A stretch of DNA of 64,000 bases from an uncultured Brachyspira sp. (GTDB lineage: Bacteria; Spirochaetota; Brachyspiria; Brachyspirales; Brachyspiraceae): assembly GCF_949287625.1 (NCBI RefSeq), contig NZ_CASEGO010000001.1, positions 62,001 to 126,000 on the forward strand, written 5' to 3'. Both the position numbers and the translations under genes were made by a program. The notes beneath the pieces are model-generated. The model made no database searches. It saw only the letters and a program-made list of their open reading frames with translations, and had not been told where the DNA came from. Positions 51,844 to 61,639 of this stretch are shown piece by piece; positions within the stretch are counted from its first letter, which is position 1; every line of letters begins with the position of its first letter.

Positions 51844-53289
51844 TTAAATGTATTTAGATAGTCTGTAAAGAACATTTTTTTTGCCCAGAAGTTCGCATAT
51901 ATGAGACAATTCGCTTCCTGCGGCACTTCCAGTCAATACATAACGTATTGGGTGGTATAGATTAGGTCCTTTTAATCCTGTTTCTTTCTGTGCTTTTTTA
52001 ATTAAGGCTTTCATATATTCATCTGTGATTTCATCAGTATTTTCTATGTCATTTTTTATGAATTGAAGAAGTTTTTTGCTTTCTTCTTTGTTTACAAGTT
52101 CCTTCATCTCATCTGTAAGCTCAAAATCATTCTCAAAAAATACTGGTACATATTTGACAATATCTGATAAAACAACACAGTTATATCTTATAACTGATAC
52201 CAGCTTTTTAGCCCAAGCATATTCAGTTTCCGTATAATTTTCTTTTAAAAATCCGCCATTAACCAAATACGGTATAAATAATTTAGTTATTTCGTCCAAA
52301 TCAGTATTTTTAATATGCCAAGCATTTAAATGTCTTAATTTGGCTGTATCAAAAATAGCAGGACTTTTGGAGAAACGGTCTAATTTAAAAGCTTTAATCA
52401 TATCATCATCAACCATAGTCTCTAAAGCATCTGGGTGCGTCCAGCCAAGCAAAGCTAAAAAGTTTCTCATAGCCTGAGGAAGATACCCTTCATCTTTATA
52501 TTCCATTAAGGTTGCAGCCCCATGTCTTTTTGATAATTTCTTTCTGTCATTTCCAAGTATTGAGGAAGTATGAGCAAATCTAGGAACTTCAGCACCTAAT
52601 GCCTGATAAATGAGTATCTGTTTCGGAGTGTTTGATATATGATCCTCACCTCTTATAACATGTGATATTTTCATAAGCATATCATCTATAACTACAGCAT
52701 AGTTGTAAGTAGGAAAACCATTCTCTCTTACAATAATGATATCGCCTATTTCATCACTGTTTGTCTTTACAACACCTCTTACATAATCATCAAAAGCAAC
52801 AACTTGTCCTTTAGGCACTCTAAATCTTATTTTAGCAGGCTCTCCATTAGCTACCCTTCTTTTAGCCTCTTCTAAAGGTATATCCTTACATTTACCGTCA
52901 TAAATAATGGGCTGATTAAGAGTTCTCTGCATATTAGATTTCTTTTCTAACTCTTCAGAAGTACAAAAACAATAGTATGCTTTACCCTCTTCCATTAGTT
53001 TTTCAGTGTATTTTTTATATATATCAAGTCTTTCAGACTGAAAATATGGTCCGTAATCTCCTCCAACTTCAGGACCCTCGTCCCAATCTATACCAAGCCA
53101 TTTTAATGATTTTATAGCCATGTCAACAGCTTCTTTTGTGCTTCTTTCTTGGTCAGTATCTTCTATTCTTAAAATTAATTTACCTTTTATAGCTTTGGCA
53201 TATAGCCAATTAAATAATGCAGTTCTAGCATTTCCGATATGTAAAAAACCTGTTGGAGATGGAGCGAAACGAACTCTTATATCCGACAT
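51844..53289 (-). CDS. gltX: Glutamyl-tRNA synthetase
   Basis: 481 aa class I synthetase. HIGH-type motif GFLHIGNARTALFNW near residue 14; KMSKS-type loop DRKKLSKRHGA at about 240; the first-half AlaAsp-rich region and YCFCTSEEL fit GluRS. AGGAG precedes ATG. Charges tRNA-Glu; in many spirochaetes also tRNA-Gln. Confidence 0.96.
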   Translation of the reverse strand: MSDIRVRFAPSPTGFLHIGNARTALFNWLYAKAIKGKLILRIEDTDQERSTKEAVDMAIKSLKWLGIDWDEGPEVGGDYGPYFQSERLDIYKKYTEKLMEEGKAYYCFCTSEELEKKSNMQRTLNQPIIYDGKCKDIPLEEAKRRVANGEPAKIRFRVPKGQVVAFDDYVRGVVKTNSDEIGDIIIVRENGFPTYNYAVVIDDMLMKISHVIRGEDHISNTPKQILIYQALGAEVPRFAHTSSILGNDRKKLSKRHGAATLMEYKDEGYLPQAMRNFLALLGWTHPDALETMVDDDMIKAFKLDRFSKSPAIFDTAKLRHLNAWHIKNTDLDEITKLFIPYLVNGGFLKENYTETEYAWAKKLVSVIRYNCVVLSDIVKYVPVFFENDFELTDEMKELVNKEESKKLLQFIKNDIENTDEITDEYMKALIKKAQKETGLKGPNLYHPIRYVLTGSAAGSELSHICELLGKKNVLYRLSKYI

Positions 53290-53490
53290 AAAAATTACTC
53301 CTTGTTCTTTTAAACTTTCCTAATTATACATCAAAACAAATAAATATCAATTAATATAAATGTTTTATGCAAAAATAAATTTTTAAGCAAAATAATAATT
53401 ATAAATATCTTAATTTAAGATTAACGATATTTGTTTACAGTATGTATTAATTGAATTATATATATTTAATTAGACCTGTTTAAAAACTAC

Positions 53491-53520
53491 TTGACAAAAA
53501 TTTTACAAGTTTGTTATTAT
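53491..53520 (+). promoter_or_regulatory. Sigma70 promoter of a small RNA
   Basis: Perfect TTGACA (53491-53496), 18-base spacer, TATTAT (53515-53520). It lies about 325 bases before gmk and points to a structured, noncoding segment. Confidence 0.65.
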
Positions 53521-53526
53521 ATGTTA

Positions 53527-53720
53527 AATTAGATAATATAAATTCAATAAATGCCTTACATGTTGTATAAGATATATAAATGCAGTTCTTTCTCCTACGA
53601 AGTCACACAGAGAGAGATACCACATATACTTAACAGTATTTCTTAGGTCACAGGTAAAAGAACTTGTTTTTTAGAAACATGCATAGTGATGCAAAAGCCC
53701 AGCCATATTAAAAAAATATT
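53527..53720 (+). ncRNA. Probable small structured RNA (6S-like at best)
   Basis: Follows a strong promoter and has no reading frame. Paired segments: GTTCTTT (about 53583) with AAAGAAC (53658-53664) as closing stem; CTC/GAGAGAG local stem; TACC with GGTA; AUACU-UAAC-AGUAU hairpin (about 53626-53639). TTTAGAAACATGCATAG follows. The length and a long stem with internal loops recall 6S RNA, but I cannot confirm it. It could also be a long leader of gmk. Confidence 0.5.
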
Positions 53721-53759
53721 AAATTAAAAAACTATACATTAATAAATTGAGTTTTGAAA

Positions 53760-53800
53760 CAAGTTTATTGATTTTTTTATATTAGAACTTGCTTTTTTTT
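53760..53800 (+). terminator. Terminator downstream of the small RNA
   Basis: CAAGTT (53760-53765) pairs with AACTTG (53786-53791), then C and T8. It separates the RNA from gmk, whose ATG is 45 bases downstream. Confidence 0.5.
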
Positions 53801-53844
53801 AAGCAGTATGATATACTTAATCACAATTCTATATTTGGTGTACT

Positions 53845-54396
53845 ATGAGTAATATCATTGTTATTACAGCCCCATCAGCTGCAGGTAAAACTACTTTAAT
53901 AAAAAAATATCTATCCAATCACCCCAACGCAACTTTCAGCGTTTCTTATACCACCCGACCTCAGCGTCCTAATGAAGTAGAAGGCAAAGACTATTATTTC
54001 ATAGACAAAGAAAAGTTTGAACAAATGATCAATGAAGGCGATTTTATAGAATGGGCTTCTGTACATGATAATTATTACGGAACATCTTTCAAAGAATTAG
54101 AAAAAGCCGATGATGAAAATGTTATATTAATACTGGATATAGATATTCAGGGAGCATTATATATAAAAGAAAAAGGTATAGATGCCAATTATATATTCAT
54201 AACCCCTCCTTCTATAGAAGAATTAAAGAAAAGACTAGAAGAAAGAGGAACTGAAACAGAAGAGAGTATCAAACTTAGAATATGGAATGCCAAAAGAGAA
54301 TTAGAATATAAAGATAAGTTCGATGTTATTATAGAAAATAATGATATTGAAGAAGCTTATACAAAATTAGAAGAAGCTATCAATTCTAAACTATAA
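53845..54396 (+). CDS. gmk: Guanylate kinase
   Basis: 183 aa. P-loop APSAAGKTTLIKKYL, GMP-binding SYTTRPQRPNEVEGKDYYF, EWASVHDNYYGTS and the lid with LEERGTET. Converts GMP to GDP. Followed by the omega subunit gene, as in many bacteria. The ribosome site is weak. Confidence 0.95.
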   Translation: MSNIIVITAPSAAGKTTLIKKYLSNHPNATFSVSYTTRPQRPNEVEGKDYYFIDKEKFEQMINEGDFIEWASVHDNYYGTSFKELEKADDENVILILDIDIQGALYIKEKGIDANYIFITPPSIEELKKRLEERGTETEESIKLRIWNAKRELEYKDKFDVIIENNDIEEAYTKLEEAINSKL

Positions 54397-54421
54397 AAAT
54401 CAATTATATGGAGTTTAATAT

Positions 54422-54835
54422 ATGGGTATAATACCGTTAGAGAAACTTATAGAATATAAAGGTAACCGCTATGAACTTAGCAGAGCTATGATAGAATTAG
54501 CCAAAAATGGTTCTTCACTTCTTAAAGGAGAAACTAAATACAGAGGCGGAAAATACATACCTACTGTTATGAAAAATATACTTGACGGAAAAATTAAGTA
54601 TGAATATGAAGAAGGCGTTGATATGACTATAGATGAAGAAGCACCTTTCAGACATACTGAAACTGTATACGATGAAAATGAATACAAATCTGATGAAGAT
54701 ACTTCAGAAGAAGAAACAGCAGCAGAATATACAGCTGCTGATATAGATGATTCTGATGATGATTATGAAGATTATCAGGAAGATGATGAAAAACCTAAAA
54801 AGAAGAAAAGAGCTTCTAAAAAGAAAGATGAATAA
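54422..54835 (+). CDS. rpoZ: RNA polymerase omega subunit with acidic tail
   Basis: 137 aa. MGIIPLEKLIEYKGNRYELS then RAMIELAKNG is the conserved omega helix pair; gmk-rpoZ order supports the call. After residue 75 there is a long tail of Asp, Glu and finally Lys (KPKKKKRASKKKDE) not found in typical 70-90 aa omega subunits. GGAG before ATG. Confidence 0.88.
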   Translation: MGIIPLEKLIEYKGNRYELSRAMIELAKNGSSLLKGETKYRGGKYIPTVMKNILDGKIKYEYEEGVDMTIDEEAPFRHTETVYDENEYKSDEDTSEEETAAEYTAADIDDSDDDYEDYQEDDEKPKKKKRASKKKDE

Positions 54836-54840
54836 ATAAA

Positions 54841-55764
54841 GTGAAAAAAATAGTTTTTATATCTGGTGCTACAGCATCAGGAAAAAGCAGTTTTGCTCAT
54901 AAATTAATAGACAAATATTTTAATAATGCCGCCATAATATCTATAGACTCTATACAAGTTTATAGATATATGGATATAGGCTCAGCTAAACCCGCCAAAT
55001 CAGAAATTAATAAATATAACTATAAAATGGTTGATATCCTTGAACCAAATATTAACTTCAATATAAAAGAATACCTTGATATATTTAAAAATGTTATTGA
55101 AAGTATTGATAATAAACCTATATTTGGTGTAGGCGGTACAGGATTTTATATAGACGCTATAAAATACGGAATATTTGATGAAGAAAATGACAGCAAAGAA
55201 AATTCTATTAAAATTAGAAAAGAGCTTTATGACAGAATAGATAAATACGGACTTGAAAACCTATACTCTGAACTTTTAGAAATAGATAAAGAAGCTGCTG
55301 AAAATATAGATAGGTTTAACAGCAGACGAGTCGTTAGAGCTTTGGAAGTTTACTATAACACTGGAAAAAAATTTTCAGAATTAAAAAAACAGAGAAAACC
55401 TGTAATTGATTTAGAATATTTAAGTTATATAATTGATATTGATAGGGACATTCTTTATGATAATATAAACAAACGTGTTGATATAATGTTTCAAAACGGT
55501 CTTGTTGATGAAGTAAAAAAACTCATAGATATGGGCATTGATAATAGTTATACATCTATGCAGGCTATAGGATATAAAGAAGTTTATGATTATTTAGTTA
55601 ATAATTCTATGTCTCTGGAAGAAACTATTGAACTTATAAAAAAGCGTACTAGAAATTTTGCTAAAAGACAGCTTACTTGGTTTAGAAGAGAAGAACATAT
55701 AAGAATAAATGAAAATGATTTGGATAAAGCAGCTGAAACAATAAAAAATTTTTATAATATTTAA
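54841..55764 (+). CDS. miaA: tRNA dimethylallyltransferase
   Basis: 307 aa. P-loop SGATASGKSSFAHKL, the SIDSIQVYRYMDIGSAKP substrate loop and GGTGFYIDAIKYG are specific to MiaA. FNSRRVVRALEVYY follows. Adds the isopentenyl group at A37 of UNN-reading tRNAs. GTG start directly after rpoZ, so translation may be coupled. Confidence 0.95.
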   Translation: MKKIVFISGATASGKSSFAHKLIDKYFNNAAIISIDSIQVYRYMDIGSAKPAKSEINKYNYKMVDILEPNINFNIKEYLDIFKNVIESIDNKPIFGVGGTGFYIDAIKYGIFDEENDSKENSIKIRKELYDRIDKYGLENLYSELLEIDKEAAENIDRFNSRRVVRALEVYYNTGKKFSELKKQRKPVIDLEYLSYIIDIDRDILYDNINKRVDIMFQNGLVDEVKKLIDMGIDNSYTSMQAIGYKEVYDYLVNNSMSLEETIELIKKRTRNFAKRQLTWFRREEHIRINENDLDKAAETIKNFYNI

Positions 55765-55829
55765 TTAGTGAAATAATAACATTATTAAATTTATACATAA
55801 ATAATTATAATTTGTCAATTTATCATACT

Positions 55830-56350
55830 TGCACTTTCGTGAAGTGTGCCAATGAAGTCTACCTGTGGTGTTGTCAGCAGCCTGCTACCGAAGGAAGTAC
55901 GGTTAAGTATGTTGTGGGCATCAAAAAAGTTGAATAAAAAAATTGACAAACTTAAAAATTTTCAGTATATACCTAAACAAATACAGTTTGTCAAAAAATA
56001 AATTTTTAAATTTTAGTATTTGTTGGGACTAGCCCTACGAAGTACACAGTCGTGCCCACTCTGCGTGCCTTCGGCAACCCCACTTCTTTTGTGACGCCTG
56101 TCCGCCTCGCTCTGCGTGCCGTAGGCAGGTGTGGCACAAAGAACCATACGCTGTACGCCTGTGGCGAAAAGACTGCATTTTTAGACCAAATTTCGGGTAT
56201 TACCATACGTTTAATACATATCTTTAAAGTATAAAGTTCTAGTAATTGCGTTTTTGCAACTTTTTTGTGCGGCAAAAAAGTTGATAATTTTGTATAATGT
56301 GTACCAATTGACAAAATAAAAGTGTTCCAGTATATACCCAAATTTAATAT
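55830..56350 (+). repeat. GC-rich dispersed repeat, copies E
   Basis: A mosaic of about 500 bases with several family pieces: 55887-55911 (inverse of copy C), 55964-55995 (inverse of copy A), 56164-56213 (same as copy B). Between them, CTCTGCGTGCC occurs twice (56060 and 56111). No reading frame here is convincing. It fills the gap between converging miaA and polA. Confidence 0.75.
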
Positions 56351-56363
56351 TTATATAATAATT

Positions 56364-59144
56364 TTAATGAACCTCGCCCCAACTGTTGCCCTTATGTATA
56401 TCAACTGTTATAGGCACATTAGTTTTTACTGAATGCTCCATTATCTCTTTCATTATAGTCATAGCCTTATCAGCTTCTGCTTCTGAAACTTCCACTACTA
56501 ATTCATCGTGCACCTGCATAACTATTTTTGCAGTTTTAAAATGATTTTTAAACTCTTTATGTATAGCAGCCATAGCGACCTTTATCATATCAGCTGCACT
56601 TCCCTGAATAAGAGTATTTAAAGCCATTCTTTCAGCCTCATTTCTAGCCATAGCATTTGATGAGTTTATAGTCTTCGATAAATCTCTAATTCTTCCGCAC
56701 ATAGTACGAACATAGCCTTTATTTCTCACTTCCTCAACAACTTCCTCGCAGAAAGGTTTTACCCTTGAGTAAGTTGAAAAATATCCTTTTATAAAATCTT
56801 CAGCTTCTTTTCGTTTTATGCCAAGCTCTTTTGAAAGTCCGAATGCTGTTTTACCGTAAATAATAGAGAAGTTTATTATTTTAGCTATATTTCTCATTGA
56901 GGCAGTTACATGCTCTTTACTTACTGAATATATTTTCATTGCTGTTTTTCTATGAATATCATCATTATTTTTGAATGCTTCTACTAATGCAGGATCATTA
57001 CTGAAATGTGCTAATAGTCTTAATTCTATTTGAGAATAGTCTGCTGCTATAAGTAAATTTCCTTTTTCAGCTATGAATGTATTTCTTATCTCTCTGCCCT
57101 CTTCACCTCTTACTGGAATATTCTGCAAATTAGGCTCTGATGATGATAAACGTCCAGTAGCCGTTACTGTCTGATTAAATGAAGCATGTATTCTTCCAGT
57201 TTTTTCATTTACCAAAGTAGGAAATACATCAAGATAAGTATTTTTTAATTTTGCATATTTTCTATACGTAAGAATATACTCAGCTATTTTATATTTCTGT
57301 GATAGTTCTGTTAATACTTCCTCATCGGTAGAAAATCCTGTCTTAGTTTTTTTAGTAGGAGGTATTCCCATTTTATCAAATAATATATATTCAAGCTGTT
57401 TAGGAGACTGAATATTAAACTCCTCTCCTGCTTCTGTATATATTTTTTTCTTTGTTTTTTCTAAAAGAGAAGAGTATTCATCGGATAATGCTTTCATTTT
57501 TTCGCTGCTTATATATACTCCGTCAAACTCCATATCGGCAAGTACGCTTACAAGAGGCATTTCTATATTAAAAAATAATTCCTCAAGATTATGTGTTTTT
57601 AAAAGAGGAGCAAAGCACTCATAAAATCTGAATGTTATATCTGCATCTTCGCATGCATATTCAACAACATCTTTTAAAGGCACGTCCAATAAAGTTTTTT
57701 TGGCATTATCTGTTATATCGCTGTACTTAATAGTATTGTATGAAAGATATCCTATAGCCAAATCGTCCATATTATATCTTCCTCTTGTCGGGTTAATCAA
57801 ATATGCAGCTACCATAGTATCGAAATACATATTTCCAAAACTTTTATTAATAGCTCTCATCATCTTGTATTCATATTTAAGATTATGCCCTATAACTTTT
57901 ATATCTTCTTTAGCCAATGTCTCAAATACCATATTTAAACATTTATCTTTATCTATGTTTGTTCTTCCGCCCACATCTAAATAAAATGCTTCATTAGACC
58001 TTATCGCAAAAGATATTCCTATTATAGTATCTTTAAATACATCAAGACCTGTAGTTTCAAAATCTACGCATACTAATTTTTTACTATTAATATCATTTAA
58101 TAAATTTTTTAATTCTGTTTCATTTTCTATTAAATAATAGCTTGCTTTATTATCTTTGGCACTTAGTATTGGACTTTCATCTTTTTTATCTTCTTTATTT
58201 TCTTCAGCTTTAGATGAATCAGCAGTATTATTTGATATTTTAACCTTTTCTTCTTTTTTGCTGCTTACTCCGTATATATAAGAATTAATTTTATCTCTTA
58301 TTTGTTTTAATTCTAGTTCATCTAATATCTTATTAACTTCTTCGATATTTATTTTATTTTTTGCTATCTCATTATAATCCAAATTAAAATCTTTTATATT
58401 TTTTTCTATAGTAGCAAGTTTATAGCTCATATATGCCATGTCTTTTGATTCTATTAATTTTTCCTGCACTTTTCCTTTTATAGAATCAATATTTTCATAT
58501 ATTCCGTCCAAACTCTTATACTCTTCAAGAAGTTTTAAAGCAGTTTTCTCCCCTACACCCTTAACTCCTGGTATATTATCAGAAGCATCTCCCATTAAAG
58601 CAAGCAAATCTATTATCTGATTAGGATAAACTCCTCTCTTCTCTTTAACAGTTTCTTTATCATACTCCATAAGCTCATTATCTTTATTGCTAGCCACAAC
58701 CCTAACATCATCGCAAACAAGCTGAAGTATATCTTTATCTGGAGAGTAAATAATAGTTTTAATATTCTCTTTTTTATTTTTTTCAGCAATAGTTCCTACA
58801 ATATCATCAGCCTCATAATTATCAAGAACTATTCTTGATATTCCCAAAGCATCTATCAAATTATAAAGTATAGGTATCTGGCTTCTTAAATCATCAGGCA
58901 TACTTTCTCTGTTTTCTTTATACTCTTTATATATTTCATTTCTAAATGTTTTTCTTGAGCTGTCTAAAGCTATAGCCGTATATTCTGCAGGATAGGTATT
59001 TATAAGAGAAAAATAAGTTCTCATAAAACCATTAATAGATGAAACATTCTGCCCCTTAGAGTTTAATAGAGGTCTTTTTAGAAAAATAAAGTGGTATCTG
59101 TAAAGTATACCGAAGGCATCGATAATAAGAAAAGTTTTTTTCAT
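56364..59144 (-). CDS. polA: DNA polymerase I
   Basis: 926 aa. N-terminal 5' nuclease (TFRNEIYKEYKENRE and VKGVGEKTALKLLEEY), a 3'-5' exonuclease with VDFETTGLD (about 360) and the polymerase: DYSQIELRLLAHFS (motif A), motif B KIINFSIIYGKTAFGL and QVHDELVVEV (motif C). The exonuclease Asp/Glu pair is present, so proofreading is probably active. Works in repair and Okazaki processing. Confidence 0.96.
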   Translation of the reverse strand: MKKTFLIIDAFGILYRYHFIFLKRPLLNSKGQNVSSINGFMRTYFSLINTYPAEYTAIALDSSRKTFRNEIYKEYKENRESMPDDLRSQIPILYNLIDALGISRIVLDNYEADDIVGTIAEKNKKENIKTIIYSPDKDILQLVCDDVRVVASNKDNELMEYDKETVKEKRGVYPNQIIDLLALMGDASDNIPGVKGVGEKTALKLLEEYKSLDGIYENIDSIKGKVQEKLIESKDMAYMSYKLATIEKNIKDFNLDYNEIAKNKINIEEVNKILDELELKQIRDKINSYIYGVSSKKEEKVKISNNTADSSKAEENKEDKKDESPILSAKDNKASYYLIENETELKNLLNDINSKKLVCVDFETTGLDVFKDTIIGISFAIRSNEAFYLDVGGRTNIDKDKCLNMVFETLAKEDIKVIGHNLKYEYKMMRAINKSFGNMYFDTMVAAYLINPTRGRYNMDDLAIGYLSYNTIKYSDITDNAKKTLLDVPLKDVVEYACEDADITFRFYECFAPLLKTHNLEELFFNIEMPLVSVLADMEFDGVYISSEKMKALSDEYSSLLEKTKKKIYTEAGEEFNIQSPKQLEYILFDKMGIPPTKKTKTGFSTDEEVLTELSQKYKIAEYILTYRKYAKLKNTYLDVFPTLVNEKTGRIHASFNQTVTATGRLSSSEPNLQNIPVRGEEGREIRNTFIAEKGNLLIAADYSQIELRLLAHFSNDPALVEAFKNNDDIHRKTAMKIYSVSKEHVTASMRNIAKIINFSIIYGKTAFGLSKELGIKRKEAEDFIKGYFSTYSRVKPFCEEVVEEVRNKGYVRTMCGRIRDLSKTINSSNAMARNEAERMALNTLIQGSAADMIKVAMAAIHKEFKNHFKTAKIVMQVHDELVVEVSEAEADKAMTIMKEIMEHSVKTNVPITVDIHKGNSWGEVH

Positions 59145-59203
59145 AATATTTCCATATACTGTTATTTTAATAGATTAATAAATATTAAACTATAACTTAA
59201 TTA

Positions 59204-60529
59204 TTATCGTAATTTGGCAGAAACATTTACAAAATATTCTCTGCTTGATATAGGATATCCTTTAATAGTTTCATATTTTACATCCAATATATTTTTTATA
59301 CCCAATTTTAATGATATATCTTTTTGAAACACAAATGAACTTATTACATCAAAAGTAGTATAGGATTTATCTGCTTCTGATTTTGTTGTATTATTGTATT
59401 TATCACCTATATACTGAACATTAAGAAGAATACTTGATTCAAATTTGCTGTTTTTACTATATACATACTCAAGAGAAGTATTAAACTGATGCCTTGGAAG
59501 CCCCGGAAGACTATCATTTTGTACGCTTACATTATACAAATTTTGTCCTACTAAATACGAATAATTACCTTTTATTTTTATTGTAGAATTAATATCCTTT
59601 ACAGGTATACTGAACGTTATACTTGTTTTGCTTCCTTGAGTAGTTAAATACTGATTATTATTAGTTAATAAATTTTTCTTAGAACTTACAAAATATACAG
59701 CCTCTATTGTTACTATATCATGGGGCTTTAATGAAAGTCCTACATTTCCTCCCTGATAAAGATTCTGCGATTTTATATTATTAGTATATCCCTTATTAAG
59801 AAGGGCAATATCTGTCTGCATATTAACAAAATATTTACCTGTGAGTGTTATTTGTTTTACTGGATTTACATTAAAATTTACATCTCCATTAACATATGAC
59901 CTAAAATCAGCAGCCGTACTTTTCTTAGTGCTTCCTCCCCTTTCCTCTCCGGAAGTATTAACATTAAATTTCAATGAATTATTATTTTCATTTTTTAAAT
60001 TATATTCAAGTAAATTCATCTTTCCTGTAGTTTTGCTTTCATTTGTCTGTGTTTTTTTATATTTAATAGTTTTATCAGAATCCATTTGAACATCTCTCGA
60101 TAAATTAACATATAAAACCTTTTCTGATTCAGCATATTTTTTACTTAAAATATTATACACTATAGAACCGCTCAAAACATAATAATTGATATCTATAGAA
60201 TCTATATTATTTTTATCATACAAAAAAAGATAAACCTTTTTCTCTTCATTATTTAATATTTCACCATTTAATATAAAAGTAGACTGAGAATATACTGTTT
60301 TATTTTTTATATCTATATTAGCATACTCTTTAATTAATTCTGCTATATTTTTGGATTTTGAGGCTTTTATCTGACTTTTTCTAATTATAATTGCCCTGTC
60401 TATAAGAAGCTGTTTTTCTTTATGCGATACCTGAATATCATCAGTATTTTCATAATCATAAGCTTCCTCTTGTGAGTAAAGAGGGGAATATAAAAACATA
60501 CATAATAACACTAATAATATATTTCTCAT
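59204..60529 (-). CDS. Short TonB-receptor-like outer-membrane beta-barrel protein
   Basis: 441 aa with signal peptide (RNILLVLLCMFLYSPLYSQ). The C-terminal 250 residues alternate strands ending SSREYFVNVSAKL(R), like TonB-dependent receptors (ELSLKLGIKNILDVKYETIKGYP-type end; part shown). The plug is present only as a short degenerate section with IDSIDINYYVLSGSIVYNI, recalling the I-x-R-I-E-V-L-x-G-P-x-S plug motif. Receptors are normally 600-900 aa, so it is a reduced barrel. Substrate unknown. Confidence 0.7.
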   Translation of the reverse strand: MRNILLVLLCMFLYSPLYSQEEAYDYENTDDIQVSHKEKQLLIDRAIIIRKSQIKASKSKNIAELIKEYANIDIKNKTVYSQSTFILNGEILNNEEKKVYLFLYDKNNIDSIDINYYVLSGSIVYNILSKKYAESEKVLYVNLSRDVQMDSDKTIKYKKTQTNESKTTGKMNLLEYNLKNENNNSLKFNVNTSGEERGGSTKKSTAADFRSYVNGDVNFNVNPVKQITLTGKYFVNMQTDIALLNKGYTNNIKSQNLYQGGNVGLSLKPHDIVTIEAVYFVSSKKNLLTNNNQYLTTQGSKTSITFSIPVKDINSTIKIKGNYSYLVGQNLYNVSVQNDSLPGLPRHQFNTSLEYVYSKNSKFESSILLNVQYIGDKYNNTTKSEADKSYTTFDVISSFVFQKDISLKLGIKNILDVKYETIKGYPISSREYFVNVSAKLR

Positions 60530-60630
60530 TTTATATTCCTGTACTCTATTAAAGAAAATTCCAACTATAAAAGATAAACCAAAAAAATAATATTTTGGAA
60601 AATAATTTATATATAAAACTTATAAAAATA

Positions 60631-61068
60631 TTAAAATATATTTTTAAAAATTTTCAATACTATATATAAATTATTGTCATAATTATATGTAAAAGGCTCT
60701 TTATACGGAAATAATAATACAAATCTTACTATATAGACTGCAATAAAAATAAATAAAACTGCAAATATTATATATTTGTTATTGTAGATATAATCTGCTG
60801 TTTTTGATTTATTTCTTAATATAATGATAGCAAGTATAATAGAAGGAAGTATAAATAAAGGGTGATAATAAAATGCTTTTTTAAAATTTAATCTAAAAAC
60901 TTCTATATGTGCCCTAGTCATACCGCAGGCAGGACAAGGAAAACCTGTAGTTCTTTTTATTAAACAGAGTTCTCCTACTTCTATATTATAATATTTAAGA
61001 TGATTTTTACTGTCATAAATGATAAATAAAGCTATAAAAGCCAATAATATAAATTTTAATATCTTCAT
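60631..61068 (-). CDS. DUF2752 membrane protein
   Basis: 145 aa. TTGFPCPACGMTRAHIEVF (CPxCGxTRA) is the DUF2752 hallmark; three to four hydrophobic segments follow. Inner-membrane; function unknown. The next gene downstream lies on the left, starting 102 bases away. Confidence 0.85.
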   Translation of the reverse strand: MKILKFILLAFIALFIIYDSKNHLKYYNIEVGELCLIKRTTGFPCPACGMTRAHIEVFRLNFKKAFYYHPLFILPSIILAIIILRNKSKTADYIYNNKYIIFAVLFIFIAVYIVRFVLLFPYKEPFTYNYDNNLYIVLKIFKNIF

Positions 61069-61123
61069 AACTTTATAAAAAATTATAGGTTACAGATATT
61101 AAGAAATTGAATATAATAAATAT

Positions 61124-61510
61124 TCAAACATATTTTTCCATTTGATTATATATAATATCGGCAAGACCAAAAGTTTTTGTTTTCGAAAATTCTTTTGCAT
61201 ATTCATCATAAAGCATATCTTCAAATATTTGCTCAGCCATACCTCCGTCTATCAAACCGCTTTTATCTACAGTTTTTCTCATTTCTTTAAGCATTTGATT
61301 AATCATTAAAGCCTCAAAATCTTCCGATACCTGTCTAAGACGTTTTTTTTCAAAATCTTTTCCATACTTTGACACAGCATTATTATCGGATACATTTTGT
61401 ACACTTTCATCTATAGAAAACTTTGCATTTCCATACTGTTTTTTTGTATTTTCTAATTTTGAAATATTGGCACTATTCATACTCAAATTATATTTATCAG
61501 TTATGTTCAT
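61124..61510 (-). CDS. flgJ: Flagellar rod-binding protein FlgJ N-terminal type
   Basis: 128 aa. The rod-binding domain shows in VSEDFEALMINQMLKEMRKT and AEQIFEDMLYDEYAKEFS. It lacks the muramidase domain of enterobacterial FlgJ, as is normal in spirochaetes. It caps the growing periplasmic flagellar rod. Confidence 0.88.
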   Translation of the reverse strand: MNITDKYNLSMNSANISKLENTKKQYGNAKFSIDESVQNVSDNNAVSKYGKDFEKKRLRQVSEDFEALMINQMLKEMRKTVDKSGLIDGGMAEQIFEDMLYDEYAKEFSKTKTFGLADIIYNQMEKYV

Positions 61511-61576
61511 AATTTATCCCTAATAATAAATTTATATATTATTTTTTCGGAAAAATATATAAAGCTATTAGCAATA

Positions 61577-61617
61577 AAAAAGCCTAAATCTTATAAATTT
61601 ACTAAGACTTAGGCTTT
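61577..61617 (-). terminator. Terminator after the chemoreceptor
   Basis: AAAGCCTAAATCTTA and TAAGACTTAGGCTTT (61579 to 61617) pair; on the minus strand TTTTTTATTG follows. It ends the chemoreceptor unit. Confidence 0.8.
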
Positions 61618-61639
61618 ATTAATATTATATTTTCATATA

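Noticed and set aside
56006..56341. 111-codon minus-strand frame
   Set aside because: Composed of dispersed GC-rich repeat pieces; no family features.
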